Source: 2-12-FULL-60-25 sp003576745
GTDB taxonomy: Bacteria > Patescibacteriota > Patescibacteriia > 2-12-FULL-60-25
Direction: 5' to 3'
Assembly (NCBI GenBank): GCA_030272835.1
Contig: SZOQ01000001.1
Location: 62,001 to 126,000, forward strand
DNA: 64,000 nt
Shown one piece after another: positions 5,814 through 13,940 of this stretch; positions within the stretch are counted from its first letter, which is position 1, and every line of letters begins with the position of its first letter. The notes under the pieces were generated by a model. It did no database searches. It saw nothing but the letters and a program-made list of their open reading frames with translations, and was not told the origin of the DNA. Made by a program: the position numbers and the translations under genes.

Positions 5814-8522
5814 TTATTTCCCGTGGCACTTCTTATACTTTTTCCCGCTCCCGCAGGGACAGGGATCATTGCGTCCGACTTTTGAAAGCGCCTGCCCTCC
5901 GCCAACTCCCGAATCTCCCTGCTGTTTCGCTGGCCCGCTCAATGTTAATCCCGTCCGCGCCGTTTCATCCTGGTGAATCTGCCGTTCAGCGGCCTGGCGG
6001 TTTATTTGTACGCGAAAAATCATCTGCGATACCTGATGGCCGATAAGATACAAAAGTTCATTGAATAGGCGATAGGCTTCTTTTTTGTACTCCACGAGCG
6101 GGTCGCGCTGGCCATAACCCTGCAGGCCGATGCCGTGCCGCAGATGTCCGATGGCTTCCAGGTGTCCGATCCACGCATCATCTATCGCGCGGAGATAGAT
6201 GATCTTTTCCACCTCGTTCTGAATGGACGGATCGCCGATATCGGACTCAAGCTTCGCATAGGCCTCCCGCATGAGATTCATGATGCTTTCGATCAGATGC
6301 GTCCGCCGCTCCGCCAGATCCAGCTTGCCTTCCGCCTCGGTCCTGATGATATTCAACCGTCCCTTCACGTCGAATCCCTGCGGCAGAATGGCAGAAACAT
6401 TATCCTCTATAACTTTCAAATCCCACTCCTTCGGATCCTCCGATGCTGTATGGATGGTCACGATCTGTTCAATTTCCTGTTCCAACACCTCCAGAATCAT
6501 GTCCTTAATCGGCCGCTCCCCTTCCTGGCTCGCCTTCCGAGACGCTTCGAGAAGATCTTTGCGCTTGGTATAGATGACCTGCCGATGCTTATTAATGACA
6601 TCGTCGTATTCAAGCAGGTGCTTCCGGATATCGAAGTTATGGCCTTCCACCCGCTTCTGCGCGGATTCGATGGCGCGCGACAGCACGGAATGCTCGATCG
6701 GCATGTCTTCCGGAACCTTGAGGGTCTGCATCATGTTCTTCATGCGATCACTGGAAAAAATACGCATGAGATCATCCTCCGTGCTCAAATAAAACTGCGT
6801 CGATCCCGGATCTCCCTGACGGCCGCATCGTCCGCGCAGCTGGTTGTCGATACGGCGCGATTCATGCCGTTCCGTACCCATAACATGCAGCCCCCCCAGA
6901 CGCCTGACCTCCTCGGCGTCGCTTGGATTTGGCGGGTTTCCGCCTAAAACGATGTCCACACCGCGTCCGGCCATGTTCGTCGCAATCGTCACGGCTCCCT
7001 TTCGGCCGGCCTGCGCGATGATATTGCCTTCCTTTTCATGATTCTTCGCATTCAGCATTTCATGCGGAACGCTTGCTTCCGACAGCAGGGCGGATAGCAA
7101 TTCGTTCTTTTCAATTGAAGCCGTTCCGACAAGCACAGGCTGCCCGAGTTTCTGCCTCTCCTTGATGTCGGCTATAACGGCCTGAAATTTTCCCATTTCC
7201 GTCTTATACACGCGGTCCGGAAGATCCTTTCGCTGGATAGGCTTATTGGGTGGGATGACGAGCACTTCCAGTTTATAAATTTTATGGAATTCTTCCGCCT
7301 CCGTTTCCGCCGTTCCGGTCATGCCGGCGAGCTTGCCGTACATGCGGAAAAAGTTCTGAAACGTAATCGTTGCAAGCGTTATGGATTCGCGCTGAATCGT
7401 GACATGTTCCTTCGCCTCGATCGCTTGATGGAGACCCTCGCTATAACGACGACCTTCCATTAACCGGCCGGTAAACTCATCCACGATCACAACCTCGCCG
7501 TTGCGCACGACATAATCCTTGTCTCGCCGGTACAATGCATGCGCGCGCAATGCCTGTTCCAAATGATGCACCATGCGCATGCCGCCGGCGGTATACAGAT
7601 TTTCCACGTTCAGCCACTGTTCCATTTTCACGATGCCGCTTTCCGTGAGCGTGGCCGCTCGCTGTTTTTCGTCGATTTTGTAGTCCTCTTCCGCATTCAG
7701 CCGCGGGACTAATTCTGCAAAACGGTAATACAATTCCGCGGGTTCGCTCGCCGGCCCGCTGATAATGAGCGGCGTCCGCGCTTCGTCGATAAGGATGGAG
7801 TCAACTTCGTCGATGATCGCGAAATGCAGATCGCGCTGGACCATGTCCTCCAGCCGGTGAACCATGTTGTCGCGCAAATAATCGAATCCGAATTCATTAT
7901 TCGTGCCATACGTGATATCCGCCGCATAGGCCTCCTTTCTCGAAACGGGACGCAGATAATCCATGTCCACGCGGAATGACCCGGTTGTATCGCGCTCCTC
8001 ATCATGTTCCGGTTCGCGCTTGAAGTCCGGGTCGTACAGATACCCGCTCTCATGTTGGATACAGCCAATGCTTAACCCCAAGGCATGATAAATCTGCCCC
8101 ATCCACGCCGTATCGCGCCGGGCGAGATAATCATTTACCGTCACAACATGCACGCCCTTGCCGGTAAGCGCATTCAAATAGACAGGCCCCACTGCCGTAA
8201 GCGTTTTTCCCTCGCCGGTTCTCATTTCTGCAATCATCCCGCGGTGCAGAGCAATGCCGCCAACAAGCTGGACATCGTATTGGCGTTGGCCGAGTTTTCG
8301 CTTGCTGACCTCGCGCGCTAGCGCAAATGCTTCCGGAAGAAGATCGTCCAGCGTTTCTCCCTGAGCCAGCCGCTCCTTAAACGCAGATGTTTTTTCACGA
8401 ATCTGTTCGTCGGTCAGGGAAATGCAATCCGCTTCATGAGCATTCACCCGGTCCACGATGGGCTGCATTTTCTTGATTTCCCGGGCATTCGGGTCGCCCA
8501 TGATTGCGGTCAGGATTCCCAT
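5814..8522 (-). CDS. secA: preprotein translocase ATPase SecA
   Basis: 902 aa from MGILTAIMGDPNARE; an ATG 14 codons earlier is possible. Drives protein export through SecYEG. Seen: Walker A MRTGEGKT near residue 100, the DEVDSILIDEARTPLIISG DEAD segment, the preprotein cross-linking domain, the second motor domain with GRGVDIVLGG and RCGRQGDPGS, the helical scaffold, and a complete C-terminal zinc motif (RNDPCPCGSGKKYKKCHGK). Full family length. No Shine-Dalgarno is seen; a TAAGAT box lies about 15 bases before the ATG. Its last codons overlap closely with the DUF1653 start. Confidence 0.97.
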   Translation of the reverse strand: MGILTAIMGDPNAREIKKMQPIVDRVNAHEADCISLTDEQIREKTSAFKERLAQGETLDDLLPEAFALAREVSKRKLGQRQYDVQLVGGIALHRGMIAEMRTGEGKTLTAVGPVYLNALTGKGVHVVTVNDYLARRDTAWMGQIYHALGLSIGCIQHESGYLYDPDFKREPEHDEERDTTGSFRVDMDYLRPVSRKEAYAADITYGTNNEFGFDYLRDNMVHRLEDMVQRDLHFAIIDEVDSILIDEARTPLIISGPASEPAELYYRFAELVPRLNAEEDYKIDEKQRAATLTESGIVKMEQWLNVENLYTAGGMRMVHHLEQALRAHALYRRDKDYVVRNGEVVIVDEFTGRLMEGRRYSEGLHQAIEAKEHVTIQRESITLATITFQNFFRMYGKLAGMTGTAETEAEEFHKIYKLEVLVIPPNKPIQRKDLPDRVYKTEMGKFQAVIADIKERQKLGQPVLVGTASIEKNELLSALLSEASVPHEMLNAKNHEKEGNIIAQAGRKGAVTIATNMAGRGVDIVLGGNPPNPSDAEEVRRLGGLHVMGTERHESRRIDNQLRGRCGRQGDPGSTQFYLSTEDDLMRIFSSDRMKNMMQTLKVPEDMPIEHSVLSRAIESAQKRVEGHNFDIRKHLLEYDDVINKHRQVIYTKRKDLLEASRKASQEGERPIKDMILEVLEQEIEQIVTIHTASEDPKEWDLKVIEDNVSAILPQGFDVKGRLNIIRTEAEGKLDLAERRTHLIESIMNLMREAYAKLESDIGDPSIQNEVEKIIYLRAIDDAWIGHLEAIGHLRHGIGLQGYGQRDPLVEYKKEAYRLFNELLYLIGHQVSQMIFRVQINRQAAERQIHQDETARTGLTLSGPAKQQGDSGVGGGQALSKVGRNDPCPCGSGKKYKKCHGK

Positions 8523-8689
8523 AGATAATGGCCGAATCTTAGCCGAAGTCAGATAAATCCGCAATCAGGGGAGCAGGGGAGAGAACTATACTCATTTTTG
8601 GCTTAAAAAAGGATTTTTATCTCTCATAGACGCAACTCGATATATTCCTCAACTTGCGTCGTAAAATGTTCAAATAGGGGAGTAAGGTT

Positions 8690-8870
8690 ATGGGTCGTGC
8701 ACCCTTTCTCTTTACTCACCAGTTCGAGGATTTCAGGGTTCCAGAGTTCTAGAGTTTCTCTCCTCCAACCCTGGAACTCTGGAACACGAGAACGGCTCCA
8801 GTACCAATTGCAATAACAAAAAACCAATATCCAATAACCAAAAACGAAAAAACTTCCAATGGCAAGCTCC
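8690..8870 (-). repeat. modular intergenic repeat, reverse copy (U, V)
   Basis: This contains two facing U words (GGTTCCAGAGTTCTAGAG and CCCTGGAACTCTGGAAC) able to form a long hairpin, then V words (CCAATTGCAATAAC, CCAATATCCAATAACC). The remaining 8523-8690 shows no gene I can support. Confidence 0.65.
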
Positions 8871-8873
8871 CCG

Positions 8874-9176
8874 CTATCCCCGTTTCTTCTCTTTCCAGTC
8901 GACGAGCATTTCCTGTAAATGGTCTTTTACTTTATCGATCGCTTTATATAAATCCTCTTCCTGCTTTTCCACGTAAAAGTCCTTTCCCGGGACAAAAAGG
9001 TGTCCCGTGCAGGTATAGATGGAACCTTTATTGTGCTTCCGCGAGGTCATTCCAAGCTCACAATTGATTTCCTCGATATGGTCGTAATACTTTTCCAGCA
9101 TGTGAAATTTTTCTTCGCAATAGCTCTTTACCGCATCCGTTAGCTCCATGGATTTGGGTTGAATATTGATATACAT
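8874..9176 (-). CDS. hpf: ribosome hibernation promoting factor (HPF/RaiA)
   Basis: 100 aa from MYINIQPKSMELTDAVKSYC. The fold of the S30AE/HPF family is visible: strand, helix ending EEKFHMLEKYYDHI, then the strands NCELGMTS...GSIYTCTGHLFVPG and the final helix LYKAIDKVKDHLQEML. It is the short form without the C-terminal dimerisation domain. It binds the small ribosomal subunit and dampens translation in starvation. Upstream in-frame Met codons at 9284 run into repeat DNA and are rejected. Confidence 0.9.
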   Translation of the reverse strand: MYINIQPKSMELTDAVKSYCEEKFHMLEKYYDHIEEINCELGMTSRKHNKGSIYTCTGHLFVPGKDFYVEKQEEDLYKAIDKVKDHLQEMLVDWKEKKRG

Positions 9177-9189
9177 ACATTTCAATAGT

Positions 9190-9422
9190 AGAGGACGAAA
9201 GGTGGAGAGTAAAGGGCGTGAAACCATGCTCAATCTGGGGAGCCTTGGAGCTATGGTTACAGGGAAGATTGCAGCTTGGACCAACTGGCAATTGGAGAAA
9301 GAGGGATAAGGACAAAGGGAATGAGGATCGGGTTACGGGTTATTGGTTACTGGTTACGGTGTTCGGGGAGAATTATGTCCCCCCTACGCAACTACGTCCT
9401 ATACACAACTACGTACTCTCCC
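9190..9422 (+). repeat. modular intergenic repeat, forward copy (V, Q, R, H, P)
   Basis: V (ACTGGCAATTGGAGAAAG), a Q-like word, R (GGTTATTGGTTACTGG), a variant of the H hairpin in which GGGGAG faces TCCCCCC, then P words. It fills the gap between hpf and murB. Confidence 0.75.
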
Positions 9423-10409
9423 CTACTCCCCAAAACCCACCAGCTGAACCTCGTCTTCCAGCATGATGCCGAATTCGTCGCGGATCTTCATTTTTACGAG
9501 CGATGTCATCGCGACCACATCCTGTGCCCTGCCACCGCCGGTATTGATAATAAAATTTCCGTGTTTGTCGCTTACTTTAATGTTTCCCATGGTTTTTCCA
9601 AGCAGCCCCGCTTGGTCCACGAGCCATCCCGCGGATAGGCGTTTGGCTTCGATCATGCCCTGTGGAATGTCGGAATTGCGTCTGAGCGCTTTCAGCTCTG
9701 ATTCATCACGGAAATCGAAATTCTTAAACATGCACCCGGCGCTTGCTTCCGCAAGCGGCTGTTTTGCTTTGCGCCGGGCATTGATCTCGTTCAATGTTCG
9801 CATTGCAGCGTCCGTATCCCCCGGCTGAAGCGTGAGCGTACATCCGAGGATGACATGCGGTTCGTGTTTAAAAAGAGAATCTCGGTATCCGAATGCGCAT
9901 GCCGCATTCGGATATTCCATGCGACTCCCGTCCGACAAACGATACGCATCGACCGTTGCGACGACATCCTTTATTTCCCCGCCGAAACATCCCGCATTGC
10001 CATAGACCGCGCCCCCGATGGTCCCCGGCACGCCCACGGCCCACTCAAAGCCGGAGAGGCCGGCCTCCGCCGATTTCCGCGCCACAAACGCCGTAATGAC
10101 GCCGGATTCGCATTTCACTCGGTTTTCGTGAATAGACATCTCCCGATTCGCCGCCTGGATCATCAGGCCTTTATACCCATCGTCAGAAACGAGGATATTT
10201 GAACCTCCTCCGAATACATAGAACGGAATCCCCGCCTGCAATGCCGTTTGGACCGCGGTAAGCAGTCCATCCGAACTCGACGCAACGACATACAATGCCG
10301 CAGGTCCTCCAAGTCGAAAATTCGTATGCTTCGACATAGCCTCATGCAAAATGACGCCGGGAAGCGCGCCCTGCACAAATGCAATCTGTTCGTCTGAAAG
10401 AGGAGTCAT
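9423..10409 (-). CDS. murB: UDP-N-acetylenolpyruvoylglucosamine reductase MurB
   Basis: 328 aa from MTPLSDEQ; a longer start at 10451 would run into repeat DNA. It reduces enolpyruvyl-UDP-GlcNAc to UDP-MurNAc with NADPH and FAD. Motifs: NFRLGGPA, FGGGSNILVSD (FAD binding), GVPGTIGGAVYGNAGCFG, the catalytic Ser segment ASAGCMFKN, and QAGLLGKTMGNIKVSDKHGN before the final Glu region. Short type II layout. It lies just downstream of murC, separated by a repeat block. Confidence 0.95.
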   Translation of the reverse strand: MTPLSDEQIAFVQGALPGVILHEAMSKHTNFRLGGPAALYVVASSSDGLLTAVQTALQAGIPFYVFGGGSNILVSDDGYKGLMIQAANREMSIHENRVKCESGVITAFVARKSAEAGLSGFEWAVGVPGTIGGAVYGNAGCFGGEIKDVVATVDAYRLSDGSRMEYPNAACAFGYRDSLFKHEPHVILGCTLTLQPGDTDAAMRTLNEINARRKAKQPLAEASAGCMFKNFDFRDESELKALRRNSDIPQGMIEAKRLSAGWLVDQAGLLGKTMGNIKVSDKHGNFIINTGGGRAQDVVAMTSLVKMKIRDEFGIMLEDEVQLVGFGE

Positions 10410-10414
10410 GCGTC

Positions 10415-10617
10415 GTTGGTTACGAACCCGGGGGCTAAGGACAAAAGGCAAAGGGAACGGGGATCGGGTTTAGGATGAACAGCATATCCTACAAACCTAC
10501 GGTCTTACGGACCTACGATCCTACAGACCTAGGGCAAAGGGTTCGGGTAGAAATATACTCCCCCTACGCAACTATGTCCTACGTACTACGCAACCATACT
10601 CCCTACTTCCTGTCCCG
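10415..10617 (+). repeat. modular intergenic repeat, forward copy (Q, R, S, Q, H, P)
   Basis: Q (GGCAAAGGGAACGGGG), a short R, the linker TAGGATGAACAGCATATCC, an extended S tract (ACCTACGGTCTTACGGACC), a second Q, a weak H and P words. Nearly the same linker and S tract recur, inverted, in the copy at 20330. Confidence 0.75.
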
Positions 10618-12027
10618 TCATTCCATACAAAGCTGCCTCGCTACCGCATCGATGTCCCCCGCTCCCATGATGAGAACGAGGTCACCTTCTTTCGCCCGTT
10701 CTCGTACAAGACGCTCCGCGACGGTTGGATTTTTTGCATAGACAAGCTCCCGCGTGATGCATTTGACGGTATCGCGTTTAGCGATTTCCGTCAGCAGCTG
10801 TTCCGAAGAAACATCAGCGTCTTCCGCCGCTTCCCTACCCGGAACATCATAAATTTCCGCGAGGATGAGAACATCCGCGCCGTCAAATGCCGGAAGAAAA
10901 GCGTCAAACAATCCTTTCGTGCGACTGTGCTGATGCGGCTGGAAACAAAGGATGATGCGCGATTGCGGGAATGCCGCCTTGGCGGCTTTGAGGGTTTCCG
11001 CGACCTCCGTGGGATGATGCGCGTAATCCGAAATAATCCGGACGCCGTTCCAATCGCATACATATTCGAATCGACGCCAGCAGCCGGGAAATTCGCCGAG
11101 CGAGCCTGAGATAATCGTGCTGTCTATCTCGGATGTCCAATTCCAGGAAACGGCCGCGGCAAGCGCCGCATTCCGCATATTCATTTCCCCGGGAACCCTA
11201 ACCGCGAGCTGAAGGTCGCGATCGCCCTGCCGCATGCGCGAGCACCAGCGGCCGTTCTGCACATGCGGCTGACTGAACTGAACATCGCCGGACTCCTGTC
11301 CGACGGAGATGACGCGGATTTCGCGCGCGCGGAGCGATTCCCTTTGCGACTCCACGAGCTCGCGCGCATGTTCATCATCGCATTCATAGATGAGCACCCC
11401 TTGTTCGCGGATCTGGTCCATAACCTTGCGGAACAGATCCGTATATGCCGAAAGGTTCGGAAAAACATCGGGGTGGTCATGCTCGATATTCGTGATGACG
11501 AGGACATTTGGATGATAGGACAGCACATGCGACCGATATTCATCCCCTTCGACAACAAGGAGATTGCTGCCGCCGATGTGAAGGTTTCCGCCAGAGAAGG
11601 AAGGAACCTTTGTGCCGACGACGACGGTCGGATCTTCACCGGCGGCAATGAGCAGCGTCCCCACCATTGCCGTGGTCGTGCTTTTCCCATGCGTTCCGGT
11701 GATTACCACCTGCCGTGCGTCAAGAAACAGATTTCCCAGAAACTGGTGCGAATGACATTGCTCGATGCCTCTCGCTGCCGCTTCCATTCGTTCCGGGTTC
11801 GTTTCCGGAACGGCATCGCTGTATACAACGGTACCTGTTCCTTCCGGAATATTCGACGCCGCGTGGCCGATGGCGACCTGAATGCCGAGCGCCCGAAGCT
11901 CCCGAACGTGCTCATTCTCAACGGCATCGCTCCCGCTCACAAGCACACCCCTGCTGTTCAGGAGCTTTGCCACAGCGGAAACGTGGATGCCGCCGATACC
12001 AATACAGTGGACGCGTTTGTCAACCAT
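10618..12027 (-). CDS. murC: UDP-N-acetylmuramate--L-alanine ligase MurC
   Basis: 469 aa. The N-terminal Rossmann domain opens VHCIGIGGIHVSAVAKLL; the ATP loop is VITGTHGKSTTTAM near residue 110; EGDEYRSHVLSYHPNV and NIEHDHPDVF give the metal and substrate residues; the ending holds DYAHHPTEVAETL and FQPHQHSRT, typical of MurC. It adds L-Ala to UDP-MurNAc in the cytoplasm. With murB it forms part of a split dcw set. No ribosome site is seen before the ATG. Confidence 0.96.
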   Translation of the reverse strand: MVDKRVHCIGIGGIHVSAVAKLLNSRGVLVSGSDAVENEHVRELRALGIQVAIGHAASNIPEGTGTVVYSDAVPETNPERMEAAARGIEQCHSHQFLGNLFLDARQVVITGTHGKSTTTAMVGTLLIAAGEDPTVVVGTKVPSFSGGNLHIGGSNLLVVEGDEYRSHVLSYHPNVLVITNIEHDHPDVFPNLSAYTDLFRKVMDQIREQGVLIYECDDEHARELVESQRESLRAREIRVISVGQESGDVQFSQPHVQNGRWCSRMRQGDRDLQLAVRVPGEMNMRNAALAAAVSWNWTSEIDSTIISGSLGEFPGCWRRFEYVCDWNGVRIISDYAHHPTEVAETLKAAKAAFPQSRIILCFQPHQHSRTKGLFDAFLPAFDGADVLILAEIYDVPGREAAEDADVSSEQLLTEIAKRDTVKCITRELVYAKNPTVAERLVRERAKEGDLVLIMGAGDIDAVARQLCME

Positions 12028-12044
12028 GGGAGAAACCTAACGGT

Positions 12045-12602
12045 TCATGGGAAATTTTGCAATTCAACAGATCCGCGCGCAGCGCCGTCGGGCACACCAA
12101 TTACGTCCCCAACCTGAAGGCCATATGCAGCCGCTGCGGCGGCATTCAGTTCCAGAACCATGTCGGAAGGTTCCACCGACGTCACGATGCGCGGCGATCC
12201 GTCGCCCGGCGCTGGAACGTCTGCGGCGATGTGTATGACCGTTCCATTACGCAAAAATACTATATCGAGCGGAAAACGCATGCCATTCATCCAAAAAACC
12301 TGGTTTGTAGCCTTCGGGAATATAAATAACATGCCGTGGTCGTCGGGCAGGGATTCGCGGTATGAGAGCCCGGTTTCCTGAGTTTCCGGCGTCGTCGCGA
12401 GCTCAACCGTTACGCGATGGCCTTTCACGTCAATGACCGCAGTCTCCAGCCCTGCGGACGGAAACGGATCCTGAACAGAACGCCTCATTGGCAGCGATAT
12501 CCAAACGAGCCATCCCGCAACGGCGAGGATCAAGACACCCGCCATGATACGCGCAGGAAATGACGCGGGGGGGAATTGCCGTAATCGTGAAAAGTCCGTC
12601 AT
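12045..12602 (-). CDS. DUF192-family exported protein
   Basis: 185 aa. A membrane anchor lies at about residues 20-38 (GVLILAVAGWLVWISL); the rest is a DUF192 domain: TPETQETGLSYRESLPDDHGML, then FWMNGMRFPLDIVFL and the late ELNAAAAAAYGLQVGD. The family is widespread, extracytoplasmic and of unknown role. The ATG overlaps the stop of the upstream transferase gene by four bases (ATGA), so translation is coupled. An earlier start at 12737 would lie inside that gene. Confidence 0.85.
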   Translation of the reverse strand: MTDFSRLRQFPPASFPARIMAGVLILAVAGWLVWISLPMRRSVQDPFPSAGLETAVIDVKGHRVTVELATTPETQETGLSYRESLPDDHGMLFIFPKATNQVFWMNGMRFPLDIVFLRNGTVIHIAADVPAPGDGSPRIVTSVEPSDMVLELNAAAAAAYGLQVGDVIGVPDGAARGSVELQNFP

Positions 12603-13669
12603 ACTTTTCTGTTCGCGCGCAGATACGCGATGAACGAAATCGTGAGCGTAAGAAAGACGAGGCCGAAAAGCAGGAATATTTTTCCTTGCGTCTGCAGGGT
12701 AAGCGCGAGGAGGCCAAAGACGAGCGCAATGCCCCAAAGGGCGCGCACGGCGTTCCGCTGGCTCATTCCCGCCTGTAACAGGCGAAAATGCAAATGCGTC
12801 GCATCGCCGCGGAACGGCGACACGCCGCGAACAAGCCTGCCGATGACAACAAGGCCGATATCGACGAGCGGCACGCCGAGTGCGGCGGCGGCCGTCGCGA
12901 GTTTTGCTCCGGAAATGACCGCGAGGACGCCAAGGCTAAAGCCTGCAATGGTGCTTCCCGCCTCGCCGAGGAACATAGATCCCTGCCTGTTATACGGAAG
13001 GAATCCCAAATGCGCGCCCGCGATGGCAAGAGCCATCACGGCGACAAGCGGTTGAAAATATGCCTGCGAACCGGCCAAGGCCGCGATGAGCGCGCCGCCA
13101 ATGGCCGTCATGCCGGCGACGAGCCCGTCCAAACCGTCTAAAAATTTCATGGCATAGGTTACGACAAGGAGCCACAGGATCGTAATGAGGTCCGCCGGAA
13201 ACGAGATGGTCAGAATCTGTCCGATATTCCATTGCGTCCATACGAGCGAAAATGCGCCGGGACCGAACGGATTGGTAACCTGGACAATGCCGCTGCCGGA
13301 AACGACGATCGCGATCGAAGCAAGGATCGGCGCAAGAATTTGCAACCTCGGCGGAAGATCATACGCATCGTCCAACAAGCCTCCCGCAATAAGAATAGCG
13401 ATGCCGATCATAAAACCAATCACCTGGCCGGCACGAAGTTCCGTACCCTGTGCATACGGGAGGAGTAGGGCAAGTACGACCAGAATCGTAATGCCCGTCG
13501 CCAGCCCTCCCCAAAGCGCCGTGGGTTGTACATGAATTTTCCTTCCTCCTTTCGGCTGATCAATTACGTTTTTTCGGACCGCGAGCTTCCGAACAACCGG
13601 CGTAAGCAATACCGAACACGCGATCGAAATGATCACGATGGGCGTAAGTGCGTATTCAAGGGGAGCCAT
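12599..13669 (-). CDS. undecaprenyl-phosphate sugar-1-phosphate transferase (WecA/TagO-like)
   Basis: 356 aa, about ten transmembrane helices. This is glycosyltransferase family 4 of the MraY/WecA superfamily; it would transfer a sugar-1-phosphate to undecaprenyl phosphate and start a surface glycan. Motifs: GGRKIHVQPTALWGG, the catalytic LLDDAYDLPPR, KFLDGLDGLVAG, and the late GDATHLHFRLL, which fits WecA/TagO better than MraY. Odd point: the loop usually written FLGDxGS reads FLGEAGS, with Glu for the conserved Asp. The exact sugar is unknown. Confidence 0.88.
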   Translation of the reverse strand: MAPLEYALTPIVIISIACSVLLTPVVRKLAVRKNVIDQPKGGRKIHVQPTALWGGLATGITILVVLALLLPYAQGTELRAGQVIGFMIGIAILIAGGLLDDAYDLPPRLQILAPILASIAIVVSGSGIVQVTNPFGPGAFSLVWTQWNIGQILTISFPADLITILWLLVVTYAMKFLDGLDGLVAGMTAIGGALIAALAGSQAYFQPLVAVMALAIAGAHLGFLPYNRQGSMFLGEAGSTIAGFSLGVLAVISGAKLATAAAALGVPLVDIGLVVIGRLVRGVSPFRGDATHLHFRLLQAGMSQRNAVRALWGIALVFGLLALTLQTQGKIFLLFGLVFLTLTISFIAYLRANRKV

Positions 13670-13671
13670 GA

Positions 13672-13940
13672 AACTATTGGCAATTAGGAATTGGAAACAG
13701 GTTATGAGTTATGGATTATGAGGAAGATTGTAGATGGGAGCTTTTAGCTATTGGCAATGGAGCCGTTCAAGAGTTCCAGAGTTTTAGGGTTCTAGGGCTG
13801 CGTAAAGAGAAACTCCAGAACTCTGGAACCCTGAAACCCTAGAACTGATGGGTACAGAGAAAGGGCGCGCGGCCCATAACCCATGACTCACGACCTACGT
13901 CCTCTTCCGCGCTCTACGCAACTACGTCCTACGTAACTTC
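13672..13940 (+). repeat. modular intergenic repeat, forward copy (V, U, T, P)
   Basis: V words (GGCAATTAGGAATTGG, TTAGCTATTGGCAATGG), a U inverted pair (GTTCCAGAGTTTTAGGG facing CTCTGGAACCCTGAAACCC) spanning about 75 bp, then T (CCCATAACCCATGACTC) and P. Confidence 0.7.

Noticed and set aside
8624..8827. 67-codon minus-strand frame after hpf
   Set aside because: It is made mostly of U-module repeat words (RETLELWNPEILEL) and has no start signal.
11263..12117. Long plus-strand frame inside murC
   Set aside because: It is a mirror frame of a conserved gene in G+C-rich DNA; the same applies to 38216-39106 in ligA and 49035-49934 in pilB.
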